Assembly: GCF_029223545.1 (NCBI RefSeq)
Contig: NZ_CP097870.1
Location: 248,001-312,000, forward strand
Direction of reading: 5' to 3'
Source: Thauera sp. GDN1
GTDB taxonomy: Bacteria; Pseudomonadota; Gammaproteobacteria; Burkholderiales; Rhodocyclaceae
DNA length: 64,000 nt
A program made the position numbers and the translations under genes. Below are positions 15,388 to 23,545 of this stretch, piece after piece. Under the pieces are notes generated by a model. That model ran no database searches, was not told where the DNA came from, and was given only the letters and a program-made list of their open reading frames with translations. The stretch's first letter is position 1. Every line of letters begins with the position of its first letter.

Positions 15388-15423
15388 GGGGTCACGTTGC
15401 CCCGATGGGGGTGCCGTGGCCCC
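15388..15423 (+). promoter_or_regulatory. Leader hairpin before the 15447 gene
   Basis: Nested: outer GGGGTCACG/CGTGGCCCC (15388-15396 with 15415-15423), inner CCCC-gat-GGGG. It ends 23 nt before ATG 15447. Confidence 0.65.
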
Positions 15424-15446
15424 TTCTTCCAGAAGGAGAAACCACC

Positions 15447-15752
15447 ATGGCACTCGCAGTCCTCAACCTCGCGTCACAAGCACGCTTTTCGCCCGGGCAG
15501 GTGGTCATGACCGCCGGCGTCGACGAGCTGGTCCGACAGGGCCGGCTCAACCCCACGCCGTACCTGCGCCGCCATCTTCATGGCGATTGGGGCGACCTGA
15601 GCGACAGCGATCGACGGCAGAACGACGCCGCGCTGAAGTCCGGCGAAGATCGTCTGTTCTCGTCCTACCAGGTCACGCGCGACCTGAAGCTCTGGATCAT
15701 CACCGAATGGGATCGCAGCGTCACCACACTGCTGCTGCCCAGCGAATACTGA
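15447..15752 (+). CDS. Plasmid/ICE-associated small protein, unknown function
   Basis: 101 residues, with AAGGAG before ATG 15447. The pattern is familiar from broad-host-range plasmids and ICEs: ARFSPGQVVMTAGVDELVRQG, HLHGDWGDLSDSDRRQNDAAL and LWIITEWDRSVTTLLLPSEY. The function is unknown. The gene is very widely transferred and often lies near DNA-modification genes, which fits its place here between a methylase and a helicase. Confidence 0.8.
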   Translation: MALAVLNLASQARFSPGQVVMTAGVDELVRQGRLNPTPYLRRHLHGDWGDLSDSDRRQNDAALKSGEDRLFSSYQVTRDLKLWIITEWDRSVTTLLLPSEY

Positions 15753-15794
15753 TCCGCATCCAGCGGTCTCGCGCCGCTTCTTTCTTCCCACCCA

Positions 15795-15832
15795 GGGGCA
15801 TGTCACCGCCCCGAGGGGGAGGTGCATGCCCC
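15795..15832 (+). promoter_or_regulatory. Leader hairpin before the helicase gene
   Basis: Three nested stems: GGGGCATG/CATGCCCC (15795-15802 with 15825-15832), CACC/GGTG and CCCC/GGGG. It ends 19 nt before ATG 15852 and is the most elaborate example of the series. Confidence 0.68.
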
Positions 15833-15851
15833 ATTGCCTTGGAGCATCACC

Positions 15852-18125
15852 ATGTCCCTCGATCTCGAAACCGTTCCCGAAACCGCTGTGCAGGGCGACC
15901 TGCTCGAAGCGGCCGCTTCACCCCTCACACTCAGCCTGCAGGACTTCGTGTCCGAGTTCGGCGACGAACTGCTCGACTCACTCAACCGCGCCAATCCGCC
16001 GGTCTACACCGGCCAGGTGCGGGTGCATCGGCAACTGATCCTCGCCGCGCTCAAGCGCAAGCTGTTCCCGGCGCAAGCCGATGTGGTCCATGCCGTCACC
16101 GAGCTACTGATCGACCGCGGCGAACGCGCCGCGATCGTCAATGGCGAGATGGGCTGCGGCAAGACGACGGTGGGTATTGCCACCGCCGCCGTGCTCAATG
16201 CCGAAGGCTACCGCCGTACCCTGGTTCTGTCTCCGCCGCACCTGGTCTACAAGTGGCGGCGCGAGATCCAGGAGACGGTGGCCGGTGCCAAGGTCTGGGT
16301 GCTCAACGGCCCAGACACGCTGGTCAAGCTGCTGAAACTGCGCGAGCAGTTGGGCGTGCCGGCCCAGGGCCAGGAGTTTTTCGTCCTGGGCCGCGTGCGG
16401 ATGCGGATGGGGTTCCACTGGAAACCTGTCTTCGTTCGACGGCGCACGCCTCACGGTAACGTGGCGGCGTGCCCGGATTGCGGGCATGTCATCACCGACC
16501 TCGACGGCGAGCCGATCAACCCGGTCGAGCTGGAAGCCGAGGAGTCCCGCCGCAAGTGCAGCCACTGCCGTGCACCGCTGTGGTCGTTGATCCGTCCGAG
16601 AGGCCTGTCCGCCAGCGACCAGTCCTCGACCGTGCTCAAGGCACTGAAGCGTATTCCAACCATCGGGGAAGTCACCGCGCAGAAGCTGATGCAAAAGTTC
16701 GGTGACGCCTTCCTCGCGTCGATGCTCGGGGACAACATCCACGAGTTCATCAACCTGATGGATGGCAACGGCGAGCTGGTCTTCTCGGACCGGCAAGCCC
16801 ATCGGATGGAACGTGCGATGGCCAACATGGAGTTCGGCTTCGGCGAGGGCGGCTACCAGCCGTCCGAGTTCATCAAGAGGCAGCTTCCCCAAGGCACGTT
16901 CGACCTGCTCATCGCCGACGAGGCACACGAGTACAAGAACGGCGGCTCCGCACAGGGCCAGGCCATGGGGGTGTTGGCGGCCAAGGCGCGCAAGACGCTG
17001 CTGCTCACCGGCACACTGATGGGCGGCTACGGCGACGACCTGTTCCACCTGCTGTTCCGAGCCCTGCCGGGGCGGATGATCGAAGACGGCTACCGGCCGA
17101 CGAAGAGCGGCAGCATGACGTCGGCTGCGATGGCGTTCATGCGCGATCACGGTGTCTTGAAGGACATCTATTCCGAGAGCACTGGCACGGCGCACAAGAC
17201 GGCCAAGGGCACCAAGGTATCGGTGCGCACGGTCAAGGCGCCGGGCTTCGGTCCGAAGGGCGTGCTGCGTTGCGTCCTGCCGTTCACGGTCTTCCTCAAG
17301 TTGAAGGACATCGGTGGCAACGTGCTGCCGCCCTACGACGAGGAGTTCCGCGAAGTCGCGATGGACACGGCGCAGGCCGCGGCCTACCGCGATCTGGCGG
17401 GTCGGCTGACCCAGGAGCTGAAGCAGGCCCTGGCGAAGCGCGACACGACGCTGCTCGGTGTAGTCCTCAATGTGCTGCTGGCCTGGCCGGACTGCTGCTT
17501 CCGGTCGGAAACGGTGGTACATCCGCGCACACGCAACACCTTGGCGTTCGTGCCGGCTCAGTTCAACGAGCTGGAGGTGATGCCCAAGGAACGCGAGCTG
17601 ATCGAGATCTGCAAGCAAGAGAAGGCAGAAGGTCGCAAGACCCTGGTCTATTCGGTCTACACTGGCACGCGCGACACCACGTCGCGTTTGAAGGTGCTGC
17701 TTGAGCAGGAAGGCTTCAAGGTGGCGGTACTGCGCGCGAGCGTGGATGCCTCCCGCCGTGAGGACTGGATCGCCGAGCAGTTGGACCGTGGCATCGACGT
17801 GCTCATCACCAATCCCGAGCTGGTGAAAACCGGCCTGGACCTGCTGGAGTTCCCGACCATCGTGTTCCTCCAGTCCGGCTACAACGTGTATTCGTTGCAG
17901 CAGGCCGCCCGGCGCTCATGGCGCATCGGCCAGAAGCAGCCGGTGCGCGTGATCTACCTCGGCTACGCCAACTCCTCGCAGATGACCTGCCTGGGGCTGA
18001 TGGCCCGGAAGATCATGGTGTCGCAGAGCACCTCCGGCGACGTGCCCGAATCGGGGCTCGATGTCCTGAACCAGGATGGCGACTCGGTGGAGGTGGCACT
18101 GGCACGGCAGTTGGTCGCGGTCTGA
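15852..18125 (+). CDS. SNF2/DEAD-like ICE helicase with zinc finger
   Basis: 757 residues from ATG 15852; an upstream in-frame ATG at 15822 lies in the hairpin. Walker A is NGEMGCGKTT at residues 97-106 and the DEAH box is at 356-359. A C-terminal helicase motif reads QAARRSWRIGQKQPVRVIYL, like SNF2 motif VI. Between the two walker motifs lie a CPDCGH...CSHCRAP zinc finger (about 208-243) and a helix-hairpin-helix-like segment (IPTIGEVTAQKLMQKFGDAF). It is a cytosolic ATP-dependent DNA translocase. It is the last gene of the hairpin-led train and ends 11 nt before a strong terminator. Confidence 0.88.
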   Translation: MSLDLETVPETAVQGDLLEAAASPLTLSLQDFVSEFGDELLDSLNRANPPVYTGQVRVHRQLILAALKRKLFPAQADVVHAVTELLIDRGERAAIVNGEMGCGKTTVGIATAAVLNAEGYRRTLVLSPPHLVYKWRREIQETVAGAKVWVLNGPDTLVKLLKLREQLGVPAQGQEFFVLGRVRMRMGFHWKPVFVRRRTPHGNVAACPDCGHVITDLDGEPINPVELEAEESRRKCSHCRAPLWSLIRPRGLSASDQSSTVLKALKRIPTIGEVTAQKLMQKFGDAFLASMLGDNIHEFINLMDGNGELVFSDRQAHRMERAMANMEFGFGEGGYQPSEFIKRQLPQGTFDLLIADEAHEYKNGGSAQGQAMGVLAAKARKTLLLTGTLMGGYGDDLFHLLFRALPGRMIEDGYRPTKSGSMTSAAMAFMRDHGVLKDIYSESTGTAHKTAKGTKVSVRTVKAPGFGPKGVLRCVLPFTVFLKLKDIGGNVLPPYDEEFREVAMDTAQAAAYRDLAGRLTQELKQALAKRDTTLLGVVLNVLLAWPDCCFRSETVVHPRTRNTLAFVPAQFNELEVMPKERELIEICKQEKAEGRKTLVYSVYTGTRDTTSRLKVLLEQEGFKVAVLRASVDASRREDWIAEQLDRGIDVLITNPELVKTGLDLLEFPTIVFLQSGYNVYSLQQAARRSWRIGQKQPVRVIYLGYANSSQMTCLGLMARKIMVSQSTSGDVPESGLDVLNQDGDSVEVALARQLVAV

Positions 18126-18136
18126 CCTGTTTACGT

Positions 18137-18171
18137 GAGCCGACTCCCCGTAAGGGCTGTCGGCTCTTTTT
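18137..18171 (+). terminator. Rho-independent terminator
   Basis: GAGCCGAC/GTCGGCTC stem (18137-18144 with 18159-18166) followed by five T. It closes the backbone transcript before the CBASS cargo. The 150 bp from here to the nucC stop hold nothing I can name. Confidence 0.85.
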
Positions 18172-18321
18172 CTGGCCGCTTGCCGATGTGCGAGCCAAGC
18201 TGGTCTATCAAGTAGGGGTGGACGCCGACGGGCTCCGGACGACCGCTTGGACCGGGCCACCGCCGGGCTTGCTTGCTCTGATAATTTCTACGAATGGCTA
18301 TCCAGTTTGATGGGCATATGC

Positions 18322-19047
18322 CTATTTCATGAGCCACTGCCCATAAGCTTCCACATCGATCATGGGAACTGTCCCACTGAACTGAAGTCGGGAAATCAAC
18401 TTGAACAGAAAGGCCGTCGCTGGTTTGTTCTCGTTGATGTAGCTGTAGTTGCCCGTAGCATGGTCGAGAAAAAAGTGGCCGTGAGCAGCTACGCACCCGA
18501 TGTCCAGTCGCCCGTCCTCTAAGTCGGTGGTCAGAGCTCGGTCGAAGGATTTCCCCAGTGCAGGGCTCCATTCACTCTCAAACGTAAGCAATCCGCCCAA
18601 AATGGGAATGAGAGGCTTGGGAGGGTAAGTCCCTCCCGCATGAGGAATTGGCAAGCTGGTCCGATGCAAGCTGCGGACGCTAGCAACCTTTTGCTGTGCA
18701 TAAGCCACCAGATTGGCGTCTGCTGTCTGCTTGGCCTCGAATACGGCATATACGCTCTCGGCTGGGATGATGGTCTCATTCTCGTAAGTGAAGATGAAGG
18801 GCGAGTACTGCCGATCGAAGATCACCACATCGATCTGCTGGCTGAAGTTCCCGAGACTGTCCACCACATGCGCCTTGGCGGCCTGATAACGCTTCGGCAA
18901 GTACGTATCCAGCATGCTGATCCAGACGTTTTCACTTGCATCGCCTTTCGTTCCTGGATGGCCAAATGTCTTGCGGACAGTAGAGAGGCGCTGCTGGATG
19001 TCTTCATGCAAAGAGGAAAGAAGCTGGGAGAGCGACCACTGAGACAT
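18322..19047 (-). CDS. nucC: CBASS effector endonuclease NucC
   Basis: 241 residues. A restriction-enzyme-like nuclease with catalytic residues D73 (QIDVVIFD), E104 and K106 (FEAK), the numbering known for the E. coli protein. The GGTYPPKPLIPILGGLLTFES segment is typical of the cyclic-triadenylate-responsive family. Known mechanism: NucC trimers bind cA3, pair into hexamers and shred double-stranded DNA, killing the infected cell. Start 19047 directly abuts the cap6 stop (TAAATG), so it is translationally coupled as the last gene of the CBASS operon. Visibly less GC-rich than the ICE backbone. Confidence 0.96.
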   Translation of the reverse strand: MSQWSLSQLLSSLHEDIQQRLSTVRKTFGHPGTKGDASENVWISMLDTYLPKRYQAAKAHVVDSLGNFSQQIDVVIFDRQYSPFIFTYENETIIPAESVYAVFEAKQTADANLVAYAQQKVASVRSLHRTSLPIPHAGGTYPPKPLIPILGGLLTFESEWSPALGKSFDRALTTDLEDGRLDIGCVAAHGHFFLDHATGNYSYINENKPATAFLFKLISRLQFSGTVPMIDVEAYGQWLMK

Positions 19048-19995
19048 TTAACACCCCCTTGCCGTGGAGTCTTTGAACGGCGGAGTCGGCGCCATCGCGC
19101 GGGCCAGTTCGATGGCACGGGATGGCTTTATGGGCCCCTGAGGGTAGGCGTCCAGCACGATCGCGGGTAGCAGGCGCTGCGTGAGGTCCGAGTAGGTAAA
19201 GCCGTAAGGGCGTTTGGCCTGCTCGCCCGTGGCCGCCACCAGGGATTGCAGATCGGCCTTGCCAAAGCCAGCGTCGCCCAGGCGCCGGTGAAGGACCTCA
19301 AGTCGCTGAGCTTCGTCAGGTCGCTCGAATACGAGAATGTCGGCCGCGCGTCGGCGCACGGCCGGGTCCAACGCGTTGAGGCGGTTAGTGCACATCAGCA
19401 CAGCGGCCGGCAGGTGGCCGTTGGCCAGCCGGTCGATCCCGCGAATGAACGCATTCACGCCCGCGCGATCTTCATGATGCATCTGATCGGCTTCTCGGGA
19501 TTGCGCGAGCGCATCGGCCTCATCAACCAGCAGTATCACGCCTCCGCGTGCTCGACTGCCCTTGGAGGACTTGACCTTGCTTGCTTCATGGAAGGCGTGG
19601 TCGAACGCCGCCGAGACGAGTTGGGTCATCTCGCCGACACGGCCTTGCCCCCGAGAAGACAGGCTGAGCGGCAGCAGTGTGATGTCGATCCCTTCTTGCC
19701 GCGCCACCATGTCACCGATCGTTTCGGCGAGTTCGGTCTTTCCGGAGCCCACATCGCCGGAGAGCACTACCAATGGGGGCCGGCGCAGCACGGCGTCGAG
19801 CAATCCTGTCGAATGAGCGTGGTGCTGGTCGAGCCATTCCTTGAGACCTGCGGGGTTGATGAGAACAGCGAGAACGTTACTCAGACGACGGATCTTGTCG
19901 TCCATTCCGACCAGCTTGGCCAGACGGCTCTGGGCGTCGGCATCTGGCAAAGTGATGGGGCGTTCGAACAGCCCCGGCGTGCTGGTAGTGGTCAT
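19048..19995 (-). CDS. cap6: CBASS TRIP13-like AAA+ ATPase Cap6
   Basis: 315 residues. Walker A SGDVGSGKT at 79-87, Walker B VILLVDEAD at about 153-161, and sensor/arginine region TNRLNALDPAVRRRAADILVF. In type III CBASS this remodeller removes the HORMA partner from CdnC and so keeps the nucleotidyltransferase off. Its ATG overlaps the cap7 stop (ATGA) and nucC follows without a gap. The order cdnC-HORMA-TRIP13-nucC is the canonical one. Confidence 0.95.
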   Translation of the reverse strand: MTTTSTPGLFERPITLPDADAQSRLAKLVGMDDKIRRLSNVLAVLINPAGLKEWLDQHHAHSTGLLDAVLRRPPLVVLSGDVGSGKTELAETIGDMVARQEGIDITLLPLSLSSRGQGRVGEMTQLVSAAFDHAFHEASKVKSSKGSRARGGVILLVDEADALAQSREADQMHHEDRAGVNAFIRGIDRLANGHLPAAVLMCTNRLNALDPAVRRRAADILVFERPDEAQRLEVLHRRLGDAGFGKADLQSLVAATGEQAKRPYGFTYSDLTQRLLPAIVLDAYPQGPIKPSRAIELARAMAPTPPFKDSTARGC

Positions 19996-20510
19996 CAGTA
20001 GCTCCTGACACTGGCGCGGCCCAAGGCGCGGCCGCCGGATGAATACGTCTTGTCGTCGGCGAAGTAGCCTCCGCTGACCGATGGCTCGGGCGCTCCCGTG
20101 CGTTGGACGGGCAACTGCTGCTTGATGGCTTCGCGCTGCGCCAGCGTGAGTGCATCCCAGGCAGAGCTGTAGGTGAGATAGCTGTAGAACGACGCTCCTG
20201 CCACGTTGGCGCCGGGGCGAACACGGCCCGGATCGTCATCCATGCCGTCTCCAGCCAGTTCACGGGCCGTGTAGCGCAGGGTCGGCTCGATCCATTCGCC
20301 ATCGCGCTTGAAGCCATAGGTCACCGTGTCGAGATAGCCTTGACGCAAGAGCTCCGTGATCTCGCCTTCGAGTCGCTCGATGAAAGCATCGTCGGGGGCA
20401 TGGTAGAAGCGCTGCATTCGCTTCAGGTCGGCTGCCACTTTCGCCGCCAGGTGCCTGGCATGCGTCAAGGTGAACGCCTTGGTCTCGGTGGTGGTGTAGG
20501 CGTAACTCAT
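19995..20510 (-). CDS. cap7: CBASS HORMA-domain protein Cap7
   Basis: 171 residues from ATG 20510 (GGGTGA just upstream). An in-frame GTG at 20519 overlapping the cdnC stop as GTGA is an alternative. Starts MSYAYTTTETKAFTLTHARH, then LAAKVAADLKRMQRFYHAPDD, as in bacterial HORMA-1 proteins. Known role: after sensing a phage peptide it binds and activates CdnC, and Cap6 dissociates it. The C-terminal about 30 residues are the flexible safety-belt/closure region, Gly/Ser-rich here. Confidence 0.92.
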   Translation of the reverse strand: MSYAYTTTETKAFTLTHARHLAAKVAADLKRMQRFYHAPDDAFIERLEGEITELLRQGYLDTVTYGFKRDGEWIEPTLRYTARELAGDGMDDDPGRVRPGANVAGASFYSYLTYSSAWDALTLAQREAIKQQLPVQRTGAPEPSVSGGYFADDKTYSSGGRALGRASVRSY

Positions 20511-20515
20511 GGTGT

Positions 20516-21481
20516 TCACCCTTGGAAAGAGGAGCCGAAGACCTTCTGCCAGTAGTGCACGGTTAACTCCTTGGTAGGTGCCTTCAGTGCGGCGTCGATG
20601 GCGTCGCCAGCGTCCAGCGCCGCGTCTACGATCGCGGCGGCGTTCTGGGCGGTGTACAGCCGCGCAACGTTGTTGGACGCATTGATCGGGTCGATGATCT
20701 GCACACGGTCCGCGCTGGGTGCCACCGTCGAGGCCTGGTAGTAGTCCTCGAACACGATGCGCTCGCTCAGGTTGCTCTCTGCGACGTATGTGAAGAAGGA
20801 CTGCAGCGCTTCGGGGTAGTCCGAAAGATCGGTGCCGTTGTCTGTCAGCTCGGCCAGGATCATTTCGATCATGAACGACTTGAAGCGGAATCCGTCGTGT
20901 TCCTGCTTCATGCGACGTGCCCAGTACTTGATCAGCCGCACCACCTGCGCGAAGTGCGTGGGCTGCGCTTGCTTGCGCTTGCGGGCGAACTCCAGGTGTA
21001 GCGGAATGCTGGTTTCCAGGAACGAGCCGTCGTCCTGGCTGATGAGGTTGCCGCGCCAGTCGGGTAGGCCGGCGTACAGTACGGGTACGACATCCACGTT
21101 CAACCCGGTTCCGCGGAAGTTCACCGTGACCGAGTAGGTCTGGGGCTGCACCTGTTCGGGGCTGAAGTTGGGAAACGCCTTGCGCAGCTTCTCGGCAAGG
21201 TAGTTCAGCAGGGCCTGGAGGTCGTGAGGCGCATCGGAGCCGCTGATATAGACGGCCACGTCGATGTCGTTCAGCGAGCGCAGTGCCGTGCCCTTCGCCA
21301 AGCTGCCGGACAGCAGCATCTTCTTCAGCGCGAAGTCCGGATGCTCCGCGAGGTAGCCCTCCAGCTTTTCGCGCAGTCGGCGCGCCTGTGCCCGGAACTC
21401 ATCGGCCTTTTCCTTGGGCAGGTTGACGCGTTCCTCGGCAAAGCGGACGAGGTCGCGGTGATCGACGTGAGCTCTGGACAT
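20516..21481 (-). CDS. cdnC: CBASS cyclic oligonucleotide synthase CdnC
   Basis: 321 residues. CD-NTase signature GS at 59-60 (LSGSLAKGTALRSLNDID), metal-binding D72 and D74, and a third acid near D130 (LNVDVVPVLY). Clade C enzymes of this type make cyclic triadenylate, which activates NucC. It is the first gene of the four-gene minus-strand operon; a promoter is visible at 21584-21611. Lower GC than the backbone, consistent with cargo acquired as a unit. Confidence 0.96.
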   Translation of the reverse strand: MSRAHVDHRDLVRFAEERVNLPKEKADEFRAQARRLREKLEGYLAEHPDFALKKMLLSGSLAKGTALRSLNDIDVAVYISGSDAPHDLQALLNYLAEKLRKAFPNFSPEQVQPQTYSVTVNFRGTGLNVDVVPVLYAGLPDWRGNLISQDDGSFLETSIPLHLEFARKRKQAQPTHFAQVVRLIKYWARRMKQEHDGFRFKSFMIEMILAELTDNGTDLSDYPEALQSFFTYVAESNLSERIVFEDYYQASTVAPSADRVQIIDPINASNNVARLYTAQNAAAIVDAALDAGDAIDAALKAPTKELTVHYWQKVFGSSFQG

Positions 21482-21557
21482 GTGGACATGCTCCTTCGGT
21501 GATTGGGCCGGGCTGTCCGATCAGTCCTTGTGATCGCGTTCAGAGCGCCAGCAGAAA

Positions 21558-21577
21558 AAGTTCGGAATCGTGAACTT
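21558..21577. promoter_or_regulatory. Operator 1, probable CapH site at the cdnC start region
   Basis: AAGTTC-GGAATCGT-GAACTT, a 6-bp inverted repeat. It lies just downstream of the cdnC -10 box, about where transcription would begin, so a bound repressor would block it. Confidence 0.65.
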
Positions 21578-21583
21578 GCCGTG

Positions 21584-21611
21584 ATGTTACACCCGTTTCC
21601 TCGGTTGTCAA
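21584..21611 (-). promoter_or_regulatory. cdnC promoter
   Basis: Read on the minus strand: -35 TTGACA (21611-21606), 16-bp spacer, -10 TAACAT (21589-21584). A near-consensus sigma-70 promoter directed at cdnC, flanked by the two operator-like repeats. Confidence 0.7.
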
Positions 21612-21616
21612 ACAAA

Positions 21617-21636
21617 AAGTTCGGTACCGTGGTATT
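21617..21636. promoter_or_regulatory. Operator 2, related half-site pair before capH
   Basis: AAGTTC-GGTACCGT-GGTATT: the left half and spacer pattern match operator 1 (both AAAAAGTTCGG followed by CGTG), while the right half is degenerate. It lies beside the cdnC -35 and 37 bp upstream of capH, so it could serve autorepression. Confidence 0.55.
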
Positions 21637-21672
21637 CTCAGGGTTCGTAGGAACTAGACAGGAGACGTGACC

Positions 21673-21996
21673 ATGGCGACCCGTCTCGGGGAAAAGCTGC
21701 GCGAGCTGCGAAAGGAGCGCAAGCTAACCCTTGAAAAGCTGGCCGACGCCGCCGGCTTGAGCAAAAGCTATCTTTGGGAACTTGAGAATCGCGAGTCCCA
21801 GCGGCCATCAGCAGAAAAGCTCACCGCGCTGGCGGACGCGCTGGGTGTGGCGGCCTCGTACTTCATAGAGGAAGACGTGCGCGCACCAGAAGAGCGGCAC
21901 TTGGACGAGGCGTTTTTTCGCGGCTACCAGAAGCTGGAGCCTGAGGCGAAGGAACAACTTCGCAAGATCCTCGATACCTTCAAGAAGACCCCATGA
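21673..21996 (+). CDS. capH: XRE-family repressor CapH
   Basis: 107 residues from ATG 21673 (AGGAGA 6-8 nt upstream; the GTG at 21667 is too close to it). N-terminal helix-turn-helix LGEKLRELRKERKLTLEKLADAAGLSKSYLWELENRE, then a short acidic linker and dimerising C-terminus. Divergent from a CBASS operon and followed by an ImmA/IrrE-type peptidase, it matches the CapH/CapP control pair, in which CapH represses CBASS and CapP cleaves CapH after DNA damage. Its stop overlaps the capP start (ATGA). Confidence 0.88.
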   Translation: MATRLGEKLRELRKERKLTLEKLADAAGLSKSYLWELENRESQRPSAEKLTALADALGVAASYFIEEDVRAPEERHLDEAFFRGYQKLEPEAKEQLRKILDTFKKTP

Positions 21997-22862
21997 CGGA
22001 CGGCGGCTGGACGCCCCAGCGTGCTGCGAATCGCCTCGTGAAGGTGGTCGAAGCTGTCAGCATGGCGCACGGCATTGATCGGTTTCCGGTGGACGTGCCT
22101 CAGTTGGCGCTTGAGTCCGCTCGCATATTCAACTGGTCAGATCCCATCACAAAGGTCCAAGCTGCGGCGATCAAAGGTTTTGACGGAGCATTGTTTCCCG
22201 GGGATGGCCGCAAGGAGTGGCTGCTCCTCTACAACAACGCGGTGACATCTCCGGGACGTGTGCGCTTCACGCAAGCGCACGAACTTGGGCACTACATTCT
22301 GCACCGGATGCAAAGGGAGTCCTTCCAGTGCAGTGATGCCGACATGCTGAACTGGTCCCAGGACGATCGCGACATCGAGGCTCAGGCGGATCTGTTTGCT
22401 TCGTACCTGCTGATGCCGCTGGACGACTACCGCAAGCAGGTCACCACGAACGTCGACATGGACATCCTCGGCGCATGCGCGGAGCGCTACGGTGTGTCGC
22501 TGACGGCGGCGATCTTGAAGTGGTTGCAGTACACCGATGAGAAGGCCGTTCTAGTGATGTCCAACGATGGCTTCATCAATTGGGCTTGGTCGAGCGAACC
22601 CGCGGCCCGAGCTGGCGCGTTCTTCCGCACCCGTGGCAACGTCATTCCTCTGCCAGAACACTCCCTCGCGGCAAATCAGGAAGTGCTGCATGATCGACAA
22701 GGCACCAAGATTTCCGCGGCCGTTTGGTTCCCACACGCCGATCCGAGTATTCCGCTGCGTGAGATGAAGATACACGCAGCACAGTACGACGCTACGCTGA
22801 GCCTTTTGTGCTTACCGCGATCAGCCGAAGCTTGGCCGCCACGTGACCGTGACGAAGAGTAG
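21993..22862 (+). CDS. capP: ImmA/IrrE-family metallopeptidase CapP
   Basis: 289 residues, ATGA overlap with capH. The zinc motif HELGH is at 96-100 with a third ligand candidate E129 (DIEAQADLFASYLLMP). C113 lies close behind the motif, where a cysteine-switch residue would be expected. The C-terminal half (about 180-289) is a sensor-like domain. Known role of the family: cleavage of CapH in response to single-stranded DNA, releasing CBASS expression. The 101 bp after it, to pilL, hold only the next ribosome-binding site. Confidence 0.88.
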   Translation: MTDGGWTPQRAANRLVKVVEAVSMAHGIDRFPVDVPQLALESARIFNWSDPITKVQAAAIKGFDGALFPGDGRKEWLLLYNNAVTSPGRVRFTQAHELGHYILHRMQRESFQCSDADMLNWSQDDRDIEAQADLFASYLLMPLDDYRKQVTTNVDMDILGACAERYGVSLTAAILKWLQYTDEKAVLVMSNDGFINWAWSSEPAARAGAFFRTRGNVIPLPEHSLAANQEVLHDRQGTKISAAVWFPHADPSIPLREMKIHAAQYDATLSLLCLPRSAEAWPPRDRDEE

Positions 22863-22963
22863 CTGATTGCTAGAAAGAAGGTGGTCGAGCGCTAGCTCCC
22901 TTTCTTTGCTGCGCGTTCGGTTTCATGCGCCGAAGGTATCGGCTCCGCTACAGGAGCCGAGCG

Positions 22964-23545
22964 ATGCATCGATTTCCATCTTTTCTCTCCATTGCCCGCC
23001 GGCTAGGCACTACTGGCCTTCTATTAATCTTCGCAGCATTGGCAGCCGGCTGCACCACCATTACGCCACCCCAGGCCGAAGTGCCGGCAGGGAACTCCGG
23101 GAGCGTTGCTGAAGCATCTCCGCCGGCACTGATCCCGGTGGCCCGCTACGGCCGCTACACCCTGGTCGAGCTGGTGCCGGAACCTGCGCAGCGTGATCTC
23201 TTGCAGCAGGCGGTGGAGGTCTCGATTCCGCCCATGCTCGATGCCTGCGTGGGCGATGCCATGCGCCATGTGCTCCTGCGCTCGGGCTACCGGCTCTGCG
23301 ATGCGCCCGAGGCCGCCGCGCTCTACGCGCTGCCGCTGCCCGCCGCACACCTGCGCCTGGGCCCGCTGATGCTGCGCGATGCCTTGCTGACGCTTGCCGG
23401 CCCCGCCTGGGAGCTGTCGGTCGATGACTTGACCCGCCAGGTCTGCTTCAGCCGGCACGGTGCTCCCACCTTCCTTTCCGCCAACCCGCCCGGCACCACC
23501 ACGCCCGTGCCGGACGCCGACCGGCCCGAGGAGATGCAGCCATGA
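22964..23545 (+). CDS. pilL: PilL N-terminal-domain conjugation lipoprotein (TIGR03748)
   Basis: 193 residues from ATG 22964 (AGGAG 7 nt upstream). The signal peptide ends in a lipobox, LAAGCTT, so it should be lipidated at the first Cys (about residue 27). Family core: VARYGRYTLVELVPEPAQRDLLQQAVEVSIPP, then RHVLLRSGYRLC. TIGR03748 proteins are the entry gene of the ICE tra region and belong to the mating-pair or pilus assembly. The stop overlaps the next start (ATGA), so this heads a coupled operon running to 28964. Confidence 0.9.
   Translation: MHRFPSFLSIARRLGTTGLLLIFAALAAGCTTITPPQAEVPAGNSGSVAEASPPALIPVARYGRYTLVELVPEPAQRDLLQQAVEVSIPPMLDACVGDAMRHVLLRSGYRLCDAPEAAALYALPLPAAHLRLGPLMLRDALLTLAGPAWELSVDDLTRQVCFSRHGAPTFLSANPPGTTTPVPDADRPEEMQP

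Noticed and set aside
18322..19047. Generic unknown-function nuclease as CBASS effector
   Set aside because: Residue numbers D73/E104/K106 and gene order identify NucC specifically.
22863..22963. Small gene between capP and pilL
   Set aside because: The upstream extension of the pilL frame is Arg-rich; ATG 22964 has the proper Shine-Dalgarno and signal peptide, leaving no room for another gene.
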